DNA from: DATBHZ01 sp036557185
GTDB taxonomy: Bacteria > Actinomycetota > Acidimicrobiia > IMCC26256 > JAENVU01
DNA length: 64,000 nucleotides
Direction: 5' to 3'
NCBI GenBank assembly: GCA_036557185.1
Contig: DATBHZ010000117.1
Location: forward strand, 1 to 64,000
This document shows positions 1-7,129 of the stretch, piece by piece. How positions within the stretch are numbered: the stretch's first letter is position 1; every line of letters begins with the position of its first letter. The notes under the pieces are model-generated. The model worked only from the letters and a program-made list of their open reading frames with translations, made no database searches and had not been told where the DNA came from. Position numbers and translations under genes: made by a program.

Positions 1-617
1 GGATGACCAACTTCGGGATCTTCAAGACGCCGCCCATCGACCTCCCGGGCGCCGCGACCAGCACGGGGCCCGAGCCCGGGACGTTCCAGGACAACAAGCC
101 GAGCTTCGCTCTTTCCGGGATCGGTCAGGGACCCGTGGCAGCGACGCCTCTCCAGATGGCGCTGGTGGCGAGCGCAGTCGCGAACAACGGCGTGATCATG
201 GCCCCGCACGTCGGCGCATGCATCGAGTCGGACGACGGTCGCGTCCTCGAGCGCATCAACCCGTCGAAGTGGACGACCGCGATGTCGGCCAGCACCGCGG
301 CGACGATCAAGCAGTTCATGGTCGAGGTCGTCCAGCGCGGCACGGGAACGGGTGCCTTCATCAATGGCGTCGCCGTCGCGGGCAAGACCGGCACAGCCCA
401 GAAGGAGAACCAGAGCTTCCCGGAAGCGTGGTTCGTCGGCTTCGCGCCGGCTGACAACCCCCAGTACGCGGTCGCGGTGCTCCTCGAGCACACCGACCTC
501 GGCGACGAGGCGACCGGCGGCAAGGCGGCCGCGCCGCTCGCGAAGACGATGCTGCAGTACCTCTTGGCCCACAACGTCGACGAGACGGTCTCGGCGCGTT
601 GTACGAGCGGCGGATAG
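1..617 (+). CDS. pbpA: Penicillin-binding protein, class B transpeptidase (3' part)
   Basis: The gene enters from the left edge and only its last ~205 codons are visible. They form the C-terminal half of a transpeptidase domain that cross-links peptidoglycan outside the membrane. The KTG box is clear (AGKTGTAQKE near residue 128 of the visible part). The upstream context GIGQGPVAATPLQMALVASA is typical of PbpA/FtsI-like enzymes. The SxxK and SxN motifs would lie outside the window. It ends 13 bases before pknB; in mycobacteria pbpA also sits directly upstream of the pkn genes, which supports PbpA over PBP3. The true start cannot be seen. Confidence 0.9.
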   Translation, partial: MTNFGIFKTPPIDLPGAATSTGPEPGTFQDNKPSFALSGIGQGPVAATPLQMALVASAVANNGVIMAPHVGACIESDDGRVLERINPSKWTTAMSASTAATIKQFMVEVVQRGTGTGAFINGVAVAGKTGTAQKENQSFPEAWFVGFAPADNPQYAVAVLLEHTDLGDEATGGKAAAPLAKTMLQYLLAHNVDETVSARCTSGG

Positions 618-630
618 CCTCGGCCCGTTC

Positions 631-2499
631 ATGGCTTCCCCCGGCATCTTCGCGAATCGGTACGAAGTCGTCCGTGAGATCGCGAGCGGCGGCATGGCCA
701 CCGTCTACCTCGCCCGCGATTCGAAGCTGAACCGGCTCGTCGCGCTGAAGGTCCTGTCCGACGCGCTCTCGGCGGACCCGGCCTTCGTCGAGCGCTTCCG
801 CCTCGAGGCGCAGGCCGCCGCCAATCTCAACAACCCCAACATCGTCGCCATCTACGACTGGGGCCAGGAGCACGGCACCTACTTCATCGTGATGGAGTAC
901 GTCGACGGCGAGACGCTGCGCCACAGGCTCGACACGCAGCGGACCATTCCCCCGACCCAGGCCGCCGACATCGCGGCCGAGGTCGCGGCGGGCCTCGCCT
1001 ACGCCGACAAGCACGGGGTGGTCCACCGCGACGTGAAGCCCGGCAACGTGCTCATCACACCCGGCGGGCAGGTGAAGGTGACCGACTTCGGCATCGCCCG
1101 CGCGCACGGAGCGAGCGACGGCCTCACCAAGACAGGCGCGGTGATGGGCACCGCGACGTACTTCTCACCGGAGCAGGCGCAGGGCCTCCCCGTCGACGGG
1201 CGCTCCGACGTCTATTCGCTCGGCGTCGTGCTGTACGAGATGCTGACGGGGACGACACCGTTCAAGGGCGACGGCCCGGTCGCGGTCGCGTACAAGCACG
1301 TGCGCGAGCCCGCCGAGATGCCGACGCAGGTGAACCCGGCCATCCCGCCCCAGCTCGAGCGCATCGTCATGACGTGCCTCGCGAAGAAGCCCGAGGAGCG
1401 CTACCAGTCGGCCGACGAGGTGCGCGCCGATCTGTTGCGCTTCCGGCGCGGCCAGAGCCTCGCCGGCCCGATGACCGCGCAGGTGGCGTCCGTGGCCGAC
1501 CCGACCATCGCGATGGCGCCGGCCGCGGCCGGTGGTCTCGCAGCCGACGACGAGATCCCCCAGAAGAAGCGGAACCCGTGGTTGTGGCTCGTCGCCGGCC
1601 TGCTCGCCGCGCTGCTCATCGGTGGGTTGATCCTGCTGCTCACCCAGCTCGGCGGTGGGGGCGGCGGGTCGATCGATCCCAAGAACGTGGTGGGGATGCA
1701 GGTCGCGGACGCCACGCGCACGCTGGAGGGACAGGGGCTCAAGGTCAAGGTCACGAACAAGCCCAACGCCGACAAGCCCGCAGGTGTGGTCGTCAGCCAG
1801 GACCCGTCGCACGGGACGAAAGTCGACAAGGGGTCCACGGTCGACCTCGTCGTGAGCGCCGGGGTTGGCAACGTCACGATTCCTGACGTCAGCGGTGACG
1901 ACTTCGCGACAGCGCAGGACACACTCGTCGGCGCGGGCTTCAAAGTGACGCAGCAGACCGAGACGAGCGCGACCGTACCGAAGGGCGTGGTGACGCGCAC
2001 CGCGCCTCCTGCGGGATCGAAGGTGGGGAAGGGATCCGCGGTCACCGTGTTCGTGTCCGGCGGCCCGGCGCAGGTGACGATCCCCGACGTCACGCGCGTC
2101 GACGCGGTGCAGGCGACCCAGATCCTCGTGCAGAAGGGCTTCCAGGTCACCAAGACGACCCAGAACAGCTCGACGGTGCCTGCCGGTCTCGTGATCTCGA
2201 CCAACCCGCCCGCCGGCACGAGCGCGGCTCCGGGCAGCACGGTCCAGCTCATCGTGTCGGACGGGCCGGCCCAGCTCCAGGTGCCGAACGTCGTGGGCAT
2301 GACGCAAACCGCAGCGACGAACGCGCTCACAAACCTCGGGCTGAACGTCACCGTGGTCCAGGTACCGTCCCAGCCGCAGAACAACGGGCTCGTGATCTCG
2401 CAGAGCCCGACCGGGGGAACCTCGGTGAACAGGGGCGCGACGGTGCAGATCACGGTCGGCACCGGTCAGAGCTCGACGACCACGTCCAGCACGACGTGA
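631..2499 (+). CDS. pknB: Serine/threonine protein kinase with four PASTA repeats (PknB)
   Basis: Membrane receptor kinase that senses peptidoglycan fragments and phosphorylates cell-wall and division proteins. The 622-residue protein has a kinase domain (about 8-270) with the ATP-binding lysine K40, the HRD aspartate D134 (HRDVKPGN), the DFG aspartate D152 and an activation loop containing TKTGAVMGTATY. One transmembrane helix follows at about 315-337, then four extracellular PASTA repeats (about 350 to the end) and a Ser/Thr-rich tail. The ATG at 631 gives the family's usual N-terminus (ANRYEVVREI). Its stop overlaps the GTG of the next gene (GTGA). A separate pknA, present in mycobacteria, is not seen between pbpA and this gene. 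Confidence 0.96.
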   Translation: MASPGIFANRYEVVREIASGGMATVYLARDSKLNRLVALKVLSDALSADPAFVERFRLEAQAAANLNNPNIVAIYDWGQEHGTYFIVMEYVDGETLRHRLDTQRTIPPTQAADIAAEVAAGLAYADKHGVVHRDVKPGNVLITPGGQVKVTDFGIARAHGASDGLTKTGAVMGTATYFSPEQAQGLPVDGRSDVYSLGVVLYEMLTGTTPFKGDGPVAVAYKHVREPAEMPTQVNPAIPPQLERIVMTCLAKKPEERYQSADEVRADLLRFRRGQSLAGPMTAQVASVADPTIAMAPAAAGGLAADDEIPQKKRNPWLWLVAGLLAALLIGGLILLLTQLGGGGGGSIDPKNVVGMQVADATRTLEGQGLKVKVTNKPNADKPAGVVVSQDPSHGTKVDKGSTVDLVVSAGVGNVTIPDVSGDDFATAQDTLVGAGFKVTQQTETSATVPKGVVTRTAPPAGSKVGKGSAVTVFVSGGPAQVTIPDVTRVDAVQATQILVQKGFQVTKTTQNSSTVPAGLVISTNPPAGTSAAPGSTVQLIVSDGPAQLQVPNVVGMTQTAATNALTNLGLNVTVVQVPSQPQNNGLVISQSPTGGTSVNRGATVQITVGTGQSSTTTSSTT

Positions 2500-3281
2500 C
2501 GCGGGCGGCGTCGCTCGCCGACTGGTACGTGCAGCACGGGCGCCACGAGCTGCCGTGGCGCGCGACGCGCGACCGCTGGCCCGTGCTGGTCTCCGAGGTC
2601 ATGCTCCAGCAGACGCAGGTGAGCCGCGTGCTCGACGCGTGGCCCGGCTTCATCGGGCGCTTCCCGACGGCCGACTCGATGGCGAGCGAGCCGCCCGGCG
2701 CGGTGATCACCGAGTGGGGCCGGCTCGGTTACCCGCGCCGCGCGCGGCGGCTCTGGGAGGCATCGGCGAAGATCGCCGACGAAGGCTGGCCCGCGGATCT
2801 CGAGGAGCTCCCGGGCGTCGGGCGATACACGGCCCGCGCGCTGCTCGCGCAGTGCGACGACCGCGACGTTCCGGCCGTCGAGGTCAACGTCCGGCGAGTG
2901 CTCCAGCGCGCGGAGGGGTCGGTCCTCACCGAGCGAGCATGCGAGACGGCGATGCGACGCTGGGGCGAGCCGCTCACCGGTCGAGACAGGCTCCTCGCGC
3001 TGATGGACCTCGGCGCGACCGTCTGCACGGCGCGTGACGCCGAGTGCCCGCGCTGCCCGCTCACCGATCGTTGCGCGACGCGCGGCGTGCTCCCGGGCGA
3101 GACACGCGCGAAGCAGGCGCCCTATCGCGGCTCGTTCCGCGAGCGTCGCGGGATCGTGATGCGCCGGCTGCGGTCGCACCGCAGCGGGATATCCACCGAT
3201 GACCTCGACGGCATGGCCCTCTCGTCGCTCGTCGAGGACGGGTTGGCCGTCGTCAGCCGCGGGTGGGCGCGGTTGCCGTGA
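2496..3281 (+). CDS. mutY: A/G-specific adenine glycosylase, MutY-like, with altered catalytic residue
   Basis: HhH-GPD superfamily base-excision repair enzyme expected to remove adenine opposite 8-oxoguanine. Visible features are the catalytic glutamate E34 in SEVMLQQTQ, the helix-hairpin-helix LPGVGRYTARAL (about 105-116) and a [4Fe-4S] loop C177-x6-C184-x2-C187-x5-C193. The helix that should carry the catalytic aspartate (D-x-NV-x-RV in MutY) reads VEVNVRRV, so the position is E129. The 261-residue protein also lacks most of the C-terminal NUDIX-like domain that recognises 8-oxoG. Translation probably couples to pknB through the GTGA overlap. Either a diverged MutY or an HhH-GPD paralogue with another substrate is possible. 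Confidence 0.85.
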   Translation: MTRAASLADWYVQHGRHELPWRATRDRWPVLVSEVMLQQTQVSRVLDAWPGFIGRFPTADSMASEPPGAVITEWGRLGYPRRARRLWEASAKIADEGWPADLEELPGVGRYTARALLAQCDDRDVPAVEVNVRRVLQRAEGSVLTERACETAMRRWGEPLTGRDRLLALMDLGATVCTARDAECPRCPLTDRCATRGVLPGETRAKQAPYRGSFRERRGIVMRRLRSHRSGISTDDLDGMALSSLVEDGLAVVSRGWARLP

Positions 3282-3849
3282 GACCGAGGAAGTTCTGCAG
3301 GAGCTGATGTCCGGCTTCGGTGAGGATCGCCTCCGGGTGGAATTGCACGCCCTCGATCGGTAGCTCCCGGTGGCGGAGGCCCATCACGACGCCGTCGACG
3401 GTCTCTGCGGTCACCTCGAGCACGTCGGGCACGGTGTCGCGATCGACGACAAGGGAGTGGTAGCGCGTCGCGGTGAGCGGGTTCGGTAGCCCCGCGAACA
3501 CGCCCGCGCCACTGTGACGGACCTCGGAGGTCTTGCCGTGCATGACACGCGCCGCGCGCACGACCTCGGCGCCGTACACCTGCCCGATGCACTGGTGGCC
3601 GAGGCAGACGCCGAGCACGGGAACGCCGCGCTCGCCGAAGTCGCGGATCGCGGCGTTGGACAGCCCCGCGTCCTCGGGGCGGCCCGGTCCGGGCGAGACG
3701 AGGCCGGCGTCCGGCTCCAGCGCGCGCATCTCGTCGAGGGAGGCCGCGTCGTGCCTCCGAACCGTCGGCTCCGCGCCCAGCTCACCGAGGTACTGCACGA
3801 GGTTGTAGACGAACGAGTCGTAGTTGTCGATCACCAGGACGCGCGTCAC
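3253..3849 (-). CDS. trpG: Glutamine amidotransferase, anthranilate/aminodeoxychorismate synthase component II
   Basis: Class I glutamine amidotransferase that supplies ammonia to anthranilate synthase (tryptophan) or aminodeoxychorismate synthase (folate). The protein is 198 residues with the nucleophile C82 in GVCLGHQC and H171/E173 in FHPEA completing the triad. The GTG at 3849 is chosen because VLVIDNYDSF is the usual N-terminus of the family. The 3' end overlaps the convergent mutY end by 29 bases. The partner synthase subunit is not nearby, so trpG and pabA cannot be told apart. The place beside crgA and pknB is conserved in actinobacteria. Confidence 0.93.
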   Translation of the reverse strand: MTRVLVIDNYDSFVYNLVQYLGELGAEPTVRRHDAASLDEMRALEPDAGLVSPGPGRPEDAGLSNAAIRDFGERGVPVLGVCLGHQCIGQVYGAEVVRAARVMHGKTSEVRHSGAGVFAGLPNPLTATRYHSLVVDRDTVPDVLEVTAETVDGVVMGLRHRELPIEGVQFHPEAILTEAGHQLLQNFLGLTATAPTRG

Positions 3850-3928
3850 GCCCGGTGAGGCTACGCGCACCTGCGTGCAGCTGGCCCGGCGTTTCGCCCG
3901 GCATCGAACCTCCCGGTACCATCGGACC

Positions 3929-4159
3929 GTGCCCGTCTCCAAGAGCAAGCGGTCGCGCTACACGCCGCCGCCGCCCAAGAACCGGCCCAAGAGCCCGCTC
4001 TGGATGCCGTGCCTGATGTTCGCCCTGCTGGGCATCGGGATCGTGGTCGTGATCCTCGACTACTTCTCGATCTTCGGGGGCGGGCAGAACAACTGGCTCC
4101 TGCTGGTCGGGCTGTGCGAGATCGGCGGCGGCATCGTCGTGGCGACCGGCATCCGCTGA
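3929..4159 (+). CDS. crgA: Cell division protein CrgA
   Basis: Small septum protein that in actinobacteria bridges FtsZ and the septal PBPs. The 76-residue product has a basic, proline-rich cytoplasmic N-terminus (KSKRSRYTPPPPKNRPKSP) and two membrane helices (about 24-43 and 53-72), the CrgA/UPF0233 architecture. It is a little shorter than the 93-residue M. tuberculosis protein. The GTG at 3929 is the only start that gives this N-terminus. It diverges from trpG with an 80-base gap that must hold both promoters. Confidence 0.88.
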   Translation: MPVSKSKRSRYTPPPPKNRPKSPLWMPCLMFALLGIGIVVVILDYFSIFGGGQNNWLLLVGLCEIGGGIVVATGIR

Positions 4160-4187
4160 CAGGGCGTCCGAATTACACGAATGTCGT

Positions 4188-4220
4188 TTGCCCACAGCCT
4201 GTGGACAGGCCTGTGGACGA
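4188..4220. other. Cluster of three DnaA-box-like nonamers
   Basis: Within 33 bases lie TTGCCCACA (plus, 4188-4196), CTGTCCACA (minus, 4200-4208) and TCGTCCACA (minus, 4212-4220). Each differs by one base from the perfect TTGTCCACA box seen at the origin. The last two are in the same orientation 12 bp apart. The stretch lies between the convergent ends of crgA and the next gene. It can also fold (CCACAG-C-CTGTGG), so a terminator role is an alternative. Confidence 0.5.
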
Positions 4221-4232
4221 CCGATTCGGGGC

Positions 4233-4484
4233 TCAGTCCGACAACAGGTGCATCTCCTCGCGGCAGTGGCGCGGCGCCGCGGGCTCCGCGTCGGGAGAAG
4301 CCGTCATCGTGACCTCGGCGCCGCACACCATGCACCGGTACCGGTAGTCGACCGGCTTGAGCTTCGACAGATCGGGCTCGTCGGGCGGAGCCGGCGCCAT
4401 CATCCCGCGGACCAGGCGCACCGCGAGCGTGTACAGCACCAGGAAGGCGGCGACGGCGATGAGGATCTTGACGAACAGTGGCAC
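4233..4484 (-). CDS. Small membrane protein with zinc-ribbon-like tail
   Basis: 83 residues. One membrane helix (about 5-25, FVKILIAVAAFLVLYTLAV) is followed by a short soluble part with YRCMVCGAEV and a later HC pair, four potential metal ligands (C-x2-C ... H-C). No named family is recognised. The single helix plus a metal-binding tail suggests an inner-membrane anchored protein. It lies 39 bases downstream of the thiolase stop, on the same strand, so it may be co-transcribed with it. Confidence 0.7.
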   Translation of the reverse strand: MPLFVKILIAVAAFLVLYTLAVRLVRGMMAPAPPDEPDLSKLKPVDYRYRCMVCGAEVTMTASPDAEPAAPRHCREEMHLLSD

Positions 4485-4523
4485 CGCGTCAGCTCCCGCG
4501 TGAGCCGGGCGGGCGTCTCAGTG

Positions 4524-5681
4524 TCAGTCGAGACGCTCGATGATCGTCGCGTTCGCCATGCCGCCACCCTCGCACATCGTCTGCAACCCGTACCGCCCGC
4601 CGGTCCGCTCGAGCTCGTTGAGCAGCGTCGTGAGCAGACGCGCGCCGGAGGCACCGAGGGGATGACCCAGCGCGATCGCGCCGCCGTTGACGTTGACCTT
4701 CGACATGTCCGGGTGGTGCTCCTTCTCCCACGACAGCACGACCGGGGCGAACGCCTCGTTGATCTCCACGAGGTCCATGTCGTCGAGGCTCATGTGTGCA
4801 CGCTCGAGCACCTTGCTCGTCGCTGGGATCGGACCCGTCAGCATGAAGACGGGATCCACACCCGCGAGCGCGAACGCGTGGAACCGGGCGCGTGGCTTCA
4901 AGCCCAGCTCGGCAGCCTTCTCCTCACTCATGATCATCACCGCGGCTGCGCCGTCGCTGATCTGCGACGAGTTGCCGGCCGTGATCACGCCGTCGTCCTT
5001 GAAGGCGGGCTTCAGCTTGGCAAGCGTCTCGACCGTGGAGTCCGGGCGGATCCCCTCGTCGGCCGTCATCTTGTGCTTGCCGTCGTCGGTCGAGACCTCG
5101 TAAGGGACGATCTCGGTGTCGAAGCGGCCCTCTTCGCGAGCCCTGGCAGCGCGCTGGTGCGACTGTGCCGAGAACGCGTCGTTCTCCTCGCGCGAGATGC
5201 TCCACTTCTCCGCGATGAGCTCAGCCGAGATTCCCTGGGGCACGAGGTGCGGGTAGCGCTCCAGCATCTTCGGCCCGAAGGGAACACTGCCGGGAATGAT
5301 CGACGCGCCCATCGGGACCCGGCTCATGTTCTCGACGCCGGCGGCGATCACGACGTCGTAGGCGCCCGCGATCACGCCCTGCGCGGCGAAGTGAGCGGCC
5401 TGCTGCGACGACCCGCACTGCCGGTCGACCGACGTGCCGGGCGTGCTCTCGGGCAGCCCCGCCGCGAGCGCTGCGTTGCGCCCGACGTTCACCGCCTGAT
5501 CGCCGACCTGCATGACGCAGCCCATGATCACGTCTTCGACGAGCGACGGATCGATCCCCGTGCGCTCCACCAGCGCCTTCACCGTGTGCGCCGCCATGTC
5601 GACCGGGTGGCTGTCCTTCAAGGAGCCGTTTCGCTTGCCGAAGGGTGTCCGAACCGCATCGACGATCACAGCGCTGGTCAT
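4524..5681 (-). CDS. Acetyl-CoA acyltransferase (thiolase)
   Basis: 385-residue type II thiolase that condenses or cleaves acyl-CoA and 3-ketoacyl-CoA in beta-oxidation or acetoacetyl-CoA formation. The acyl-accepting cysteine is C89 in SVDRQCGSS. The C-terminal GHPLGASGAR histidine loop and the second cysteine in TMCEGGGMANA are both present. It diverges from the thioesterase/3-hydroxyacyl-CoA dehydrogenase pair across a 175-base gap with a palindromic operator, which argues for joint control of a fatty-acid degradation set. The exact chain-length preference cannot be read from the sequence. Confidence 0.92.
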   Translation of the reverse strand: MTSAVIVDAVRTPFGKRNGSLKDSHPVDMAAHTVKALVERTGIDPSLVEDVIMGCVMQVGDQAVNVGRNAALAAGLPESTPGTSVDRQCGSSQQAAHFAAQGVIAGAYDVVIAAGVENMSRVPMGASIIPGSVPFGPKMLERYPHLVPQGISAELIAEKWSISREENDAFSAQSHQRAARAREEGRFDTEIVPYEVSTDDGKHKMTADEGIRPDSTVETLAKLKPAFKDDGVITAGNSSQISDGAAAVMIMSEEKAAELGLKPRARFHAFALAGVDPVFMLTGPIPATSKVLERAHMSLDDMDLVEINEAFAPVVLSWEKEHHPDMSKVNVNGGAIALGHPLGASGARLLTTLLNELERTGGRYGLQTMCEGGGMANATIIERLD

Positions 5682-5720
5682 GGGTGGCCTCCGGGAGCTC
5701 GCACGCTTCGCCCGGCCAGC

Positions 5721-5736
5721 TTGACCGGGCGGTCAA
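5721..5736. promoter_or_regulatory. Palindromic operator between thiolase and thioesterase genes
   Basis: TTGACCG-GG-CGGTCAA has two perfect 7-base inverted arms around two bases. It lies in the divergent control region of the acyl-CoA genes. Operators of this form are common targets of TetR-family regulators of lipid catabolism. No regulator gene is adjacent, so the binding protein is unknown. Confidence 0.6.
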
Positions 5737-5856
5737 GGCTATAGCCGGCACAACGCCACCCGCCCATCGACTCTTCCCGTCGACCACCCGCGCGCGTTGC
5801 CGCGTGCCGATCGACGAAGCGAATCCCGAGCGGGCGGGAGCGTACGCTCCGCCCTC

Positions 5857-6279
5857 GTGCGGAACATGGACAAGTCGCTCGGTGACGGGGGGATGCCCTT
5901 GCTCGGGCAGCTCGGAGTGCACTTCGCACGCTACGGCGAAGGTTGGGTCGAGGCCGAGTGGCGCCCAACGGAGAGCGCTTGCAATCCGCTCGGTCCCGTG
6001 CACGGAGGCGTTTACGCGGTCGTCCACGACGCGGCGATGAACTTCGCGACGAACAGCGCGCTCGAACGCGGCGACCGGTGCGCCACCATCTCGATCACGT
6101 ACTCGACCATGCGGGCCGCGACCAAGGACGACACGCTCCTCGTGCGGGGCGAGGTTGTCCGGTTGACCAAGCAGATCGCATACCTCGATACGAGCATCAC
6201 CAACACAGAGAGGGAGCTCGTGTCGAAGGCAACAGGCACGTTCATCCTTCGCCGCCGCCCGCCTGACGAAGTGAGCTGA
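5857..6279 (+). CDS. PaaI-type acyl-CoA thioesterase (hotdog fold)
   Basis: About 140 residues of a single hotdog domain. The core contains the family signature NPLGPVHGGVYAVVHDAAMN, in which the HGG turn and the following acidic residue shape the active site. Such enzymes hydrolyse acyl- or aryl-CoA thioesters. The GTG at 5857 is chosen; an ATG three codons later (5866) is equally possible. The gene is five bases upstream of the 3-hydroxyacyl-CoA dehydrogenase, so the two form one operon. Confidence 0.85.
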   Translation: MRNMDKSLGDGGMPLLGQLGVHFARYGEGWVEAEWRPTESACNPLGPVHGGVYAVVHDAAMNFATNSALERGDRCATISITYSTMRAATKDDTLLVRGEVVRLTKQIAYLDTSITNTERELVSKATGTFILRRRPPDEVS

Positions 6280-6284
6280 CACAG

Positions 6285-7112
6285 ATGCAAACGACCGTTG
6301 TCGGCGGCGGGATCATGGGCGCGGGGATTGCCTACGAAGCGCGCGTCGCCGGTTTCCCGGTGACGCTCGTCGAGGCGAAGCCGGAGCTCCTCGATGCAGC
6401 GAACGAGCGCGTGTCCCACTACGAGCAGCGCGCACGTTCCAAGGGCGCCGCGCTCGACGGTTTCGGCACGCTGCACACCACGACGGATCTCGAGGCCGCC
6501 GTCGCCGGTGCCGACGTCGTCGTCGAGGCCGTCTCGGAGGATCTCGAGCTGAAACAGTCGATCTTTCGCTCCGTCGGGCCCGCGGCGCGGGACGACACCG
6601 TGCTGGCCTCCAACACGAGCGGCCTGCCGATCGAGGTGCTCGGCGCCGCGAGCGGCCGGCCGAGCCAGGTCGTCGGCACGCACTTCTTCAACCCGGTGCC
6701 GGCGATGCGCCTGGTCGAGGTTGTGCGGTCCGTCGAGACGAGCGACGCGACCGTCGAGCGCGCCATGGCGTTCTGCCACGCGCTCGGCAAGGAGACGGTC
6801 GAGGTACGAGACCTTCCCGGGTTCATCACGACGCGTCTCGGGACGCTGCTGATGTGCGAGGGGATCCGCGCCTACGAGCAGGGTGTCGCGTCCGCCGAGC
6901 ATCTCGATCTCGCGATGAAGCTCGGGTACAACCACCCGATGGGGCCGCTCGAGCTCGCGGACCGCGTCGGCCTCGACACACTCTTGGCGATCCTGGACGA
7001 CATGCGCAGGTCCTACGGCGACGCGTTCCGCGCGCCGCCGCTGCTGCGCCAGATGGTGACGGCCGGGAAGCTCGGGCGGAAGTCGGGCCGCGGCTTCTAC
7101 GACTACGGCTAG
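6285..7112 (+). CDS. 3-hydroxyacyl-CoA dehydrogenase
   Basis: 275-residue NAD-dependent enzyme that oxidises 3-hydroxyacyl-CoA to 3-ketoacyl-CoA. An N-terminal Rossmann domain starts with VVGGGIMGAGIA, followed by the catalytic-histidine segment GTHFFNPVPAM. The C-terminal domain includes NHPMGPLELADRVGLD and ends GRKSGRGFYDYG, as in single-domain HBD/FadB2 proteins. The enoyl-CoA hydratase part of a fused FadB is absent. With the thiolase and thioesterase it supplies the last two steps of a beta-oxidation cycle. Confidence 0.93.
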   Translation: MQTTVVGGGIMGAGIAYEARVAGFPVTLVEAKPELLDAANERVSHYEQRARSKGAALDGFGTLHTTTDLEAAVAGADVVVEAVSEDLELKQSIFRSVGPAARDDTVLASNTSGLPIEVLGAASGRPSQVVGTHFFNPVPAMRLVEVVRSVETSDATVERAMAFCHALGKETVEVRDLPGFITTRLGTLLMCEGIRAYEQGVASAEHLDLAMKLGYNHPMGPLELADRVGLDTLLAILDDMRRSYGDAFRAPPLLRQMVTAGKLGRKSGRGFYDYG

Positions 7113-7129
7113 TCGCGCCGCGGCTACGG

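Noticed and set aside
4188..5744. 518-codon plus-strand frame opposite the thiolase
   Set aside because: Antisense to a complete thiolase with all active-site motifs.
5721..5745. TTGACC and TATAGC as a -35/-10 promoter pair
   Set aside because: The spacer is only 13 bases, too short for a sigma-70-type promoter. The TTGACC is better explained as part of the palindrome.
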